The translations under genes and the position numbers were made by a program. This document shows, one piece after another, positions 45,192 to 54,000 of a stretch of 64,000 bases of DNA. Within the stretch, counting starts at the first letter, position 1. Each line of letters begins with the position of its first letter. The DNA lies in NCBI GenBank assembly GCA_027625095.1, contig JAQBXN010000011.1, forward strand, positions 1-64,000, in the 5' to 3' direction. Source of the stretch: Planctomycetota bacterium. GTDB lineage: Bacteria > Planctomycetota > PUPC01 > JACPCR01. The notes beneath the pieces are model-generated. The model saw nothing but the letters and a program-made list of their open reading frames with translations. It had not been told where the DNA came from and made no database searches.

Positions 45192-47141
45192 TTGAGCATT
45201 AACAACAAAGAGACCTCTTCTACCGCGGCTTCGGATCCGCTGGCGTACACCACGCCGGAACGGCTGGTTCAGGACTTTGCTAGCAGAGGGCTTGTCGTCC
45301 TGGCTCCGGAGAGTCTCGGTATTCCGACTGAAATCCACGACCGGATCTACGAGCAGGAAAAGAAGGCCTACCACGACAGGAAGCCCGTTACCCCTTCCAG
45401 CATTCCCGACGTGCTCAAGGTGCTCAACGCGCCCGGGCTTGTCGCCGCGTGCAATCAGCTCGTGGGCAAAAACTGGGCGATCGTTCCCTTCACGCACAAT
45501 GCTTCTTTCACGAGCGGGTCACACGATCAACACTGGCACAAAGACGACAACGGCCCCTACAACAGCAGGAAGCAACGCCACCATCAGGCCGTCCAGATCG
45601 AAATGCTTTACTACCCCCAAACTGTTCGAGAAGACATGGGGCCAACCGCGACCATCCCCTACTCACACTACTGGACATACAATCACGAAGAAAACCACGA
45701 CAACTTCGCAGGCGCCGACCATCTCGATTTCAATTACCCGCTCAGCCACATGGAAAGGGAGCCCGTCTCCGGACCAGATTCCAAGTACGGCATAGACGAC
45801 ATCATCAACCGCCGCACGGCCCACGACGTTCGGATGCGTGAAGCGGTAACGAACACCGGGTGGCCGCTGGTGCAGCAGTTCGAAGCCGCCCCGCTTCGGG
45901 CCGGCAGCGTGATTCTTTATTCCCACAACATGTTCCACAGAGGGAACCATCGTCGCGACAATTCGGGGACATGGCGGGACAACCCTCGCTTCATGTGGCG
46001 CTTCTGGTTGTATCGCACCACGGACACGATCTCCTCAGGCAGTGCGCCCGATGAAATCAATTGGAACAGCCTCGGCGTAGATCCGCTTACCAGCATTGAT
46101 CTTTCCGAGGCCGGCGAAGACGTCACCGCGGTCTGGCGATATCACCATTTCTGGATGAAGACCGGCCAAACGCCTCCACCGCACCCCAGCGTTTCAGGCA
46201 TCTCATCGGAAGAGCGTGAGAAAGAAGCAGACCGCTTGTTCGAGCAACTGCGCGCAAGAAATGACGAAGCCGAGCCGGCCCGCATCGGCGCTGCGTACAG
46301 GCTGGCCTCCATCGGTGATAGCGCCTTGGCCGTGCGGCTTCTGGGCCGGGCGTTGTATACCGAGCGAGAGAGTGTGCGCCGCGCTGCCACCTACGGACTG
46401 ATTGCGGTTGGACCCGACGCAACGCACACGTTTCTTGAAGCGGCGAACTCACCTATCAAATGGGTTAGAAAAGCAGGCGTGTATGGCCTGGGCGATATCA
46501 GCCCACTCAACGACGAAGTACTGGAGGCCGTCGCTGCGCGCCTTCAGGACGACCCATCAGTTTACGTCCGCTCTGTCGCCGCCGGAACACTCGGTTGTCT
46601 GGGCCGCCGGGCGATTGCCACGCACATTGGTGAATCGCTTGTTCCTGCGTGTTTGGACGCGCTCGTGCAAAGTCTGGCCCGCGAGGAGAATCGGCTCTGC
46701 ATGAGCAAGGCGCAGGGGCGATCCATCAAGTTCGCGCGGCCAACGGACGACTGCGATGTCTGCGAGGGTGGCGGTGTCGACTTTGGCCTCGAACGTTTTA
46801 AGCCGGTGCGTTCGGCGGTGCGGGAGAATGCGCTTTGGTCCATTGTCATCCTCTGTTCCCACAGCGCCGAGATCATTGGTTCTGCTTTGGAAACAACGAT
46901 AGGCGCCTTGAAAAAGGTTCTTCGTGACGACAAGAACGTCATCTGTGTCGGGTTCGCCATGGATGCGCTGAACCGATTGGCCAGCCTGCATCCGGAAGAT
47001 GGAAAGTCGTTTCCTCTTATTGAAGGACTGCAAAAGAACCTTCTATCAATACTGGGAGACTTACCCATCCGAAGTTGGGAGGCCCTAGTCCGGGGTGGGC
47101 TGAGCGCGGAATCGTTGTTTGCATTCAAGAAACCTGATTGA
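45192..47141 (+). CDS. PhyH dioxygenase fused to HEAT repeats
   Basis: 649 residues starting at TTG 45192, with GAGGG at about ten nt upstream. Residues about 30-330 are a PhyH-like oxygenase: HWHKDD (H116, D118) and YSHNMFHRGNH with the distal His near residue 250, plus FRWMWRFWLY-type aromatic core. From about 350 on, HEAT-like helical pairs follow (AAYRLASIGDSALAVRLLGRAL, VRRAATYGLIAVGPDATHTFL, WVRKAGVYGLGDISPLNDEVLEA). A CDVCEGGGVDFG insert around residue 520 has a CxxC that may bind metal. I know no named family with this architecture. Unclear substrate; HEAT repeats suggest a protein or complex partner. Confidence 0.82.
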   Translation: MSINNKETSSTAASDPLAYTTPERLVQDFASRGLVVLAPESLGIPTEIHDRIYEQEKKAYHDRKPVTPSSIPDVLKVLNAPGLVAACNQLVGKNWAIVPFTHNASFTSGSHDQHWHKDDNGPYNSRKQRHHQAVQIEMLYYPQTVREDMGPTATIPYSHYWTYNHEENHDNFAGADHLDFNYPLSHMEREPVSGPDSKYGIDDIINRRTAHDVRMREAVTNTGWPLVQQFEAAPLRAGSVILYSHNMFHRGNHRRDNSGTWRDNPRFMWRFWLYRTTDTISSGSAPDEINWNSLGVDPLTSIDLSEAGEDVTAVWRYHHFWMKTGQTPPPHPSVSGISSEEREKEADRLFEQLRARNDEAEPARIGAAYRLASIGDSALAVRLLGRALYTERESVRRAATYGLIAVGPDATHTFLEAANSPIKWVRKAGVYGLGDISPLNDEVLEAVAARLQDDPSVYVRSVAAGTLGCLGRRAIATHIGESLVPACLDALVQSLAREENRLCMSKAQGRSIKFARPTDDCDVCEGGGVDFGLERFKPVRSAVRENALWSIVILCSHSAEIIGSALETTIGALKKVLRDDKNVICVGFAMDALNRLASLHPEDGKSFPLIEGLQKNLLSILGDLPIRSWEALVRGGLSAESLFAFKKPD

Positions 47142-47258
47142 CCCGGGGGCATTTCCAACCCTGAATGATTACGGCCAAGCAATGAACGCAGTGGGATAAC
47201 CGTTAGTTCATGATTGTCTTTTTGACCTTCCGAATAACCCCAACGAAAATCTATTCCT

Positions 47259-48101
47259 ATGCGATTCCACCTCTTAGGCTCTGCTGCCGGGAAGCCAGTG
47301 CCTCGCACTTTCTGCCGTTGCCGCGTCTGCCTTCATGCACTGGAGCAGGGCGGGCCTGATCTCCGGACACGAACCGGGATGAATCTCTTCTTGGATGGCG
47401 ACAGCTCACGTGAGCCGAAGTATCGCATCGATCTGCCGCCGGATACCGGTCACCACATGATGGCTCACCGGTTCAATCTGAATCTGTTGGAACACCTTCT
47501 GTTCACGCATTCCCACGAAGACCACTTCGACCTCCTCTACTTGAGACATCGAGGGAGACTAATGAGCGACCGGGCAGAGATGCCCTGGCTGAACATTTAC
47601 GGAAGTGCAGAGACCAAGGGCGAGTTCGATACCTGGAACTTGAATCTGGATGACCTGAGGCTGCGATACCATCAGGTGGAGCCATTCCAGTCTTTCTCGG
47701 TCGACGAGATGGAGGTATTTGCGATCAAGGGCAATCATGCGCCCGGTACGCTGCATTACGTGATCCGGCATGCGGGCAAGTCAGTGCTGCTTGCCTGGGA
47801 TACTGGCTGGTACGAGGACGAAACCTGGGAAGCACTGAAGGGCCTCAAGCTGGACGCAGTTTTCATGGAATGCACTCAATTCGGCGGCCCTGAGGAGATC
47901 CGACACAGCAGTCACTGCAACTTCTACACGCTGCGGATGATGCGGGAAAGACTCCTCGAAATGGACGTCATTCTCGGCGATACGCCCTACGTTACAGTTC
48001 ACATGGGAGATAACGGTCTTCTCCTCCACTCAGAACGTGTGGATCTCGCCGAACCCCACAACATCACCGTCGGATACGACGGGCTGGAGTTAGGGGTCTG
48101 A
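47259..48101 (+). CDS. Metallo-beta-lactamase-fold hydrolase, PhnP-like
   Basis: 280 residues. The metal site is THSHEDHFD (H84, H86, D88, H89), with further ligands in IKGNHAPGTL, AWDTGWY and the C-terminal MGDNGLL region. The N-terminal CRCRVC (C19, C21, C24) recalls the structural zinc cysteines of PhnP, the phosphoribosyl cyclic phosphodiesterase; other members of the PhnP/PqqB branch have similar layout. The reaction is probably phosphodiester or ester hydrolysis. A PhnY-like gene lies 17 kb away, which is too far to read as a phosphonate pathway. It stands alone and is followed by a convergent hydrolase gene. Confidence 0.82.
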   Translation: MRFHLLGSAAGKPVPRTFCRCRVCLHALEQGGPDLRTRTGMNLFLDGDSSREPKYRIDLPPDTGHHMMAHRFNLNLLEHLLFTHSHEDHFDLLYLRHRGRLMSDRAEMPWLNIYGSAETKGEFDTWNLNLDDLRLRYHQVEPFQSFSVDEMEVFAIKGNHAPGTLHYVIRHAGKSVLLAWDTGWYEDETWEALKGLKLDAVFMECTQFGGPEEIRHSSHCNFYTLRMMRERLLEMDVILGDTPYVTVHMGDNGLLLHSERVDLAEPHNITVGYDGLELGV

Positions 48102-48235
48102 CTCTTGAGCGCTTTTGGCTTAGAGATCTCACTCTTCTGTGAGCAAGCTCACGGGGCTCTCGGACGCTGCACGCGATCTGGGTAATGACAAGCTGTGGCG
48201 GTAGGGCTGATGAAATTGTGGTGAACTCAGCGCAT

Positions 48236-49948
48236 TCATCCCGAATAGGGAATGACCGGCAGGAGGATGTGCGAAGGGTGCCCGGGATCGTGCAGAATGG
48301 CCTGATCTGCCGTTTGCATTTCTGTATCCGTCCCAGGCGGATTGCCGGTGTTCAGGTTTCGGTCCCACAGGGGGAAGTTACTGCTGGTGATGTCGAGGCG
48401 GATGCGGTGACCTTTTTTAAAGACGTTGCTGGTGGGCAGGAGTTCGATGGTGTATTCGAGAGGGATGCCGGGTTCGATGAGTTTGGGGGTTGCCCAGTCG
48501 CGTTTGCGGAAGCGGGCTCTTATGACCCCTTCCGTAATATTGATGGATCGGCCGTCCGGGTAAACGTCACAGAGCCGGGCCACAAAGTCGGTATCTCGTG
48601 CGGTCGTCGATGCGAAGATGGTTGCCGTGACTGGGCCGGTGACCTCGAGGTCTTCTTCAAGAGTCTCTGAAGTGTAGACGAGCATGTCGTCCCGGCGTTC
48701 GACCGGTCGCTGATCGTATGGGCCGGGCAGGCAGTGTTCATAGAGGCCCGGGTTGTAGGGGCCAACGGAATGGTTTCCGCCCAGAGTCGGCATCGGATGC
48801 TCAGGGTCGTAGTGGAACTCGTCGGATGGCTCCGCATCCGCGGGCTCGAGGGTAAGGCTGCCGTCACCGAACAGGCTGTTTGCCGCTCCATTGGAATGCA
48901 GGAAGAATTTGGTAAATCTGGTTCTGGCCAGGGGCCATTCATATTCGTCCCGCCAGACATTGGCGCCCATGACGAAAATCCGTATCGGGGCTTTCTGAAA
49001 TTCTTCCGAATCGCCTTCTTTGAGCATGCAGTTCAGCCAGCGCACCGTCGAGTCGTTTTCTTTCAAGGACTCCGGGCCGAAGTCAAGTTGACCCAGTTTG
49101 GAGGAGGAGGACATCCCGTGAGTCCAAGGACCGACGATTACGCGGTGGCTCTTTGCCAGATCTGAATCCGGGGAGTCCTCGATCAGCTTCAGGTAGTTCT
49201 TGAAATTCTCGCCCGGATAGTAGTCGTACCAACCGCCCGTAAGGAGCAGAGGCACGTCAAACTTATTCATGCTTTTCCGGATGTTCAGTGACTGCCAATA
49301 GTCATCCCGGCGATCATGGTTCACGTAGTCGCGGTAGAAAGGAACCGGCAGGGTGCCTCCTTTTTCGTCGAGGGTGATCAGCGGTAGTTCACGGAGCAGC
49401 TTCATCACATCGAACGCCGGCAGCAGGCTGGCGCTCGAAACTCTGGAAGCGACCTCGAAGCAGAGCCAGGTGTACGTCAACGCCAGGCTGAACACGCCGT
49501 CACAATAGTAGGCTCGGCGCCAGAGATCGGAGGACATGAATCGCGGATTGAGCACAGTCAGATACGGGCTGCCAGTAGAGGCAAGGTAGAACTGAGTCGC
49601 GGCTAGATAAGAATCGCCGTACATCCCGATCTTTCCGTTACACCAGACCTGTGTGCCAATCCACTCGAGAGTATCGAAGCCATCCTCGGCCTCACTTGTA
49701 AACGGATACCACTTCCCCTCCGAGTCATATCGGCCCCGGCAATCCTGTGCGACGAAAGCGATCCCCTTTTGGACATATTCGTTTCCGATCATGCCGCCCC
49801 GGCTGTATGCGGTTCGCACCAGGACGACTGGGAACGGCCCTTCGCCGCCCGGCAGCGCAATAGTCGTCTCGAGATGCACTCCGTCACGCATTGGGATTTT
49901 TACGTTCCGCATAATTCGCCCGTAACGTGTATCAGCCGGTCTGTTCAT
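48236..49948 (-). CDS. CocE/NonD family serine hydrolase (X-Pro dipeptidyl-peptidase-like)
   Basis: 570 residues. An alpha/beta-hydrolase with the nucleophile elbow in IGMYGDSYLAATQ (G-x-S-Y), Asp in LTGGWYDYYPGE and His in VGPWTHG, followed by the C-terminal jelly-roll of the CocE/S15 family (PVTATIFASTTARDTDFVARLCDVYPDG, IRLDITSSNFPLWDRN). No signal peptide. Members are esterases, amidases or cephalosporin acylases. The start overlaps a 30-residue peptide gene (AATGA) upstream, so it may be translated after it. It ends 134 nt from the convergent PhnP-like gene. Confidence 0.9.
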   Translation of the reverse strand: MNRPADTRYGRIMRNVKIPMRDGVHLETTIALPGGEGPFPVVLVRTAYSRGGMIGNEYVQKGIAFVAQDCRGRYDSEGKWYPFTSEAEDGFDTLEWIGTQVWCNGKIGMYGDSYLAATQFYLASTGSPYLTVLNPRFMSSDLWRRAYYCDGVFSLALTYTWLCFEVASRVSSASLLPAFDVMKLLRELPLITLDEKGGTLPVPFYRDYVNHDRRDDYWQSLNIRKSMNKFDVPLLLTGGWYDYYPGENFKNYLKLIEDSPDSDLAKSHRVIVGPWTHGMSSSSKLGQLDFGPESLKENDSTVRWLNCMLKEGDSEEFQKAPIRIFVMGANVWRDEYEWPLARTRFTKFFLHSNGAANSLFGDGSLTLEPADAEPSDEFHYDPEHPMPTLGGNHSVGPYNPGLYEHCLPGPYDQRPVERRDDMLVYTSETLEEDLEVTGPVTATIFASTTARDTDFVARLCDVYPDGRSINITEGVIRARFRKRDWATPKLIEPGIPLEYTIELLPTSNVFKKGHRIRLDITSSNFPLWDRNLNTGNPPGTDTEMQTADQAILHDPGHPSHILLPVIPYSG

Positions 49949-50037
49949 TGTTGCTTCTCGCTTTGTAAGGCAGGTTTTTGGGGATCGTCCATCGGAAGCG
50001 TCTCGACGGCCATTCTGATTTCTTCAACTGTTGACAT
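49945..50037 (-). CDS. 30-residue peptide overlapping the CocE-type gene (leader or decayed addiction-like protein)
   Basis: ATG 50037 gives MSTVEEIRMAVETLPMDD and ends with SEKQQ at a TGA that overlaps the next gene's ATG. The start resembles small addiction-module proteins (TTVEEIKAAIEALP-type), but the rest is missing, so it may be a remnant or a coupled leader peptide. Low certainty. Confidence 0.3.
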   Translation of the reverse strand: MSTVEEIRMAVETLPMDDPQKPALQSEKQQ

Positions 50038-50135
50038 TGCTATCTGTTAAGGGATCGGTTTGTAACTTCTCAATAAGTTCGGGTAAGGATACTGAAAACT
50101 CCTCTCAGGACCTCGGTGCGTCGTACGTGACCTTC

Positions 50136-50342
50136 CCTGGGAGCGGAAGCGTCCCGCTTCCGAATTCGAGGGCGAGACGCCCAGGGTCCCGTCAAAGTCG
50201 GTATCGTAGCTCCGGTCTCCAGGCCGGAGTCCCTTTTCGGCGGCCTGGAGGCCGCCGCTACGATGGGTTGCCGAGGGTGAACAATGGCGTTCCGTCTGTT
50301 TTGCCCGACTTTGACGGGACCCTGGAGCCCCCCGCTCCCAGG
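50136..50342. repeat. Concentric inverted-repeat block (nested palindromes)
   Basis: Two inverted pairs are nested. The outer is an 11-bp perfect pair at 50136-50146 and 50332-50342. The second is a 21-bp perfect pair at 50181-50201 and 50305-50325. Inside lies the GTAGC-type hairpin C (50204-50263), itself with a further 9-bp pair (50217-50225 / 50242-50250). The block also holds GGCGAGACGCC, a motif related to that in hairpin element A. Confidence 0.65.
50204..50263. repeat. GTAGC-type hairpin element C
   Basis: TCGTAGC (50204-50210) and GCTACGA (50257-50263) bound a stem with CTCCAGGCC and GGCCTGGAG (50217-50225 / 50242-50250). It shares ends with elements at 17771 and 31443. Confidence 0.6.
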
Positions 50343-50817
50343 TGAGTTCCGGTCAGACGGTGAGATGAGCATTACCCGTGGTTATTGAGAAGTTAGATCG
50401 GTTTGCCCCTGGGGTGGTAGCTGAGCTTTGCCCACATTTTTCTTGTAGTGCTTTGGTTTCGATTGATCTGCCGAATTTGAAGAAGCTTCAAAGCTCTTCC
50501 TCGTAATCCTACCCGAAATCTTTGATCCTCTCCGAGTTGCACAGTTCCTGGTAAAGTATCTTTGAACAAGTGGTCTCGTTGTCATTGGCCGAGGATGGAG
50601 GGCAAAGATTCAGAAGGCAGAGGATCGAAGATTACGAGAAAGACTACGAGAAAGAGGTACTTCGAGGTCAATAGGAAATGTGTGCAAATAGCCGGGTGAT
50701 AGTAGGGTTAACATCAATTCTGTTCACCTAAGCTAAAGACCCTTGCTTGCCAGGCAGGTGAAGAAGTTTGGCTCGCTAACTGGCAGGGATTAAAGACTTG
50801 GCGTAACAATCTGATTC
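50343..50817. other. Non-coding stretch, no gene seen
   Basis: No convincing frame, RNA gene or known motif is visible on either strand. A 67-residue minus-strand frame (50382-50585) has basic, low-complexity composition and no coding support. The stretch joins the nested repeats to the leader of the giant exported protein. Confidence 0.5.
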
Positions 50818-50945
50818 ACCCACCATTAAGGTGGCGTGGGTCTAATCGGGTTCAGTGAACCCATTGGGGAATTGTTCGCCGTGCGCCAGTGATAGCGCTT
50901 CAGGGCGAGAAACGCCCCAGGAAGGCGATGACTCGCCCACTATAA
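50818..50945 (+). promoter_or_regulatory. Hairpin-rich leader upstream of the giant exported protein
   Basis: Four hairpins lie in series: CCACC/GGTGG (50821-50834), GGGTTCA-G-TGAACCC (50849-50863, perfect), GGGCG-AGAAA-CGCCC (50903-50917) and GGCGA-TGAC-TCGCC (50924-50937). They end about 70 nt before the likely ATG. I recognise no riboswitch consensus; an RNA element in the 5' leader is a hypothesis. Confidence 0.35.
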
Positions 50946-51011
50946 ACATGCGTCTGTAAAGTGGCAGCAGCCCTCCAACAGGTTCACTTAATATTTACCA
51001 TCAAACGACAA

Positions 51012-54000
51012 ATGACAATTGTGACTCCTGTTTCCATTCTGAGACATCTGCCGATTCTCCTCCTCGTAGCAAGCCTCGCGAGCCCGGCCGCGGCCGAAAT
51101 TTCAATTCGGCTGGCCGATGCTGGACAAGAGGTACCGCTTGAGTACTGGACAAAGGATGTCCCGCTTCCAGATGGCGGGCGGATGTTTTATCGCGGCCCG
51201 GGCCTGGTCTTCGTCGACGGAAAGGCTCTTGAATTTGGCAGCTACATCAATCAGCAGGGACTGCTGAAAGAGGCGAAGCCGGAGGCTGGCGATGACCTGC
51301 TCGATGAATTGGAGGGCAAAGAAAAGAAGAAGGAAAAGCAAATCCACAGCGATCGGCAGCAAGATATTTTGAGCGGCTTTATGGCTGAAGTGCGCGGCGA
51401 TTTCGCCCAGGGGGAACACACCATCGAGCCCGGCGGGCTGCGCTTCAGCGTAGATGAATTCGGGGAAGTGTCTTCACACAGCCCGATGCTTGCAAAGGCC
51501 GGAACGGAATCGCTGCGGCTCTTGTGCACACCTCTCCATATTGACTTCGTGCCGAACGGACAGGGGGCACGCATCCAGGTGCGGGTCTCGAGCGGAGGTA
51601 AGCAGATCCTGTCGGAAGATACTCTTCAAACCGGCCAAGGGAGTTGTTCGCTCCGCCTCTATCTGCCGATCTCCGATCAGCCCTACACGGTTCTGACCAA
51701 TTTCGGCAGCGCGTCATTCGTCCTCGCAAAAAATGGTCTTCTCCTGCACGGCGATCCGAAGCTTCCACCCGGTAAGATTGTTGTCGTGGAGGATGCCTCT
51801 CTGGCGTTTATTGAAGTTCCGAAGTCCGCGGTCGCAAGGGCAACACCCGCCGGAAAGGAAAGCGAACTTTACCTCTTTACGGATCGCAATCGGGAAGTGT
51901 TCCTTGAGGGGGAAACAGTTGCCGTCTCGGTTCGCGGTTTTCAGCTCCCGGAAGGCGAAGCGACTCCGTCACTCGTGAAGGACGGGAAGCGGCTCCAACT
52001 TTCGCCAATCCAGTTCCCAGCTCAACCAACCGGCCTTGCCGCCGGCGAATTTGAACTGGACACGGGCCTGCTGCATCCGGGTGAGTACCAGCTTCGATTG
52101 CAATGCAAAGAGGTTCTGTCGAATTCGCTGCGACTGCAAATTACGCCTGCTCTGTCCGAAACCAACATGAAACTTCTTGGGTGGTACAAGTGGGGCTCGG
52201 ACAGTTTCGAGACGAAAGATTTGCAGGACGCGGTTCGCAGCGGCCTGAACATGGTCGTTCAGGGCGCTGGGCACGCACAGGGCGGCAGCGCCATCGGGCC
52301 GCACAATTCTCCGATCCAGGACTGGCCCATCACGAGGAACGGGAAAGGCATCCCGCTGGATGAGGCCCGATATCCACTGCTCAGAAACCGGCCCAACTTC
52401 CCGGTCGAGCTGCTCGAACAGAAGCTGGAAAACGATGCCGGTGCGGAGTTCCTGCTCTCGCACGGGATCGAAAACCTGCCTCAGCTTGGCGGGCAAATCC
52501 TCTACTTTAACGTCGGCAGTTATTGGCAGAATCATGCGGACGATCGATACCAGGCCGTCTCGCACCTGGGACAGGAGTGGCGGCGCTTCCCGAATTTCGC
52601 CGGAATGGTTCACTGCGTGGGCGATGGCCCCACTCCCGCAACCAGTGGAATGGTCTGGGCGGCCGGCCCGGGTTCCTATGACATCATCCACGGACAGCGA
52701 CTCGAAAAACTCCGGCAGGTTTTTGAATACAAGGTCGGCAAAGTCAAAATCAACGATAAAGACGCCGCGGCAGAATTCGAGCGAATCAATAGCGCCATGA
52801 AGGGAGCCATCGGGTTCGGGGTCGGCATGGATGCCGGACTGAAGGTCTCCGGCGATGACGCGCAAAAGCTTGAATGGGCGCGCTGGCTGAACGATCTTTA
52901 TCCGAACTGCTTCCGTAATCAGCATCAGGCGCTGGCGGCCATGATGCCTCAACCGATGGTCAATTGTGGTTGGACCTGGGGGACGGGCATGGGCAGCGGA
53001 ATGTGGAACGAAACGTTTTTCGGCGCTTTGAGCCATCCTGTTTCAGACGACCATGGCGATTACGGCATCCTGCCTTTTGCTTATGTAACCGGTATCGATC
53101 TGAAGGGTGCGGGCCTCGGCAAACGCCCCTGGGTCACGCTCGATCTGCTGCCGGAACGCACGTTTGCCAACGGCCTGAAGCTGTTCCTCCAGGCGGTATC
53201 ACGCAACCCGGCGGGCATCGGAGTTCTGAACACCCACGGCGATGTGGCCGGCGGCTGGAGCAAACGCAAGGACGACGGCGACCAGATGCTGACGCTGATG
53301 GAAATCGGCAGGCGTTACGGTGACCTGCTGATGTCGCTCGAGCGGTGTGACGAAATCGCGGTACTGGTCTCGTTCCGGCAAGCAGCTATCAGAGGGCAGG
53401 AGGAGCCGCGCCTCTGGGGCGCTCATTTTCTGGCGACCAAGGCCGGGTACCAGACAAACTTTGTGACGGAGACGGAACTGCTCCACAACCCTGAAGCCCT
53501 CTCGAAATATCGTGCTGTCTTCCTTGCGCAGATGAGCCTCAAACTACCGGAGAAGCTGGATGCCGCCCTCCGCGCCTTTCAGGGAAAGGGGGGAATCGTC
53601 ATCGAAGACCAGGATTCCAAGTCAGACCTCCCGGACGCGATCAAGGTTCAATGCAGCGAAATCCGCGGCGCGAACGAAGTCAACTATCACGCCATTTACG
53701 AACGCTTCGAGCCGCTGGCCAAAGAGTTCTTGGAGCAGGTACGACCGAAGCTCAAACCATTCTTTGAAGCGTCCGCCCCTCACGTCCACCTGATGAGAAG
53801 CCCCGACGGCGACCTGGAATACTGGGCGCTCTTCCACGACGGCATCCTGATGAAAGATGAATTCTCAGGTGGGCACTTCACCCAGTTCCTTTACCGAGGA
53901 ACGACCGCGGTAATCACCGCTTCGACCGGCGGAGTGCTCTACGATGCGTGGAGGCGGAAACGGATCGATAGGCAGACGGAAAAGGCTGACGCCACGACGA

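Noticed and set aside
29469..48101. A phosphonate pathway from the PhnY-like and PhnP-like genes
   Set aside because: They are about 17 kb apart on unlike transcription units and no PhnZ or C-P lyase genes are present.
50382..50585. 67-residue minus-strand frame with basic composition
   Set aside because: Low-complexity composition, no start context and no recognisable family; treated as non-coding.
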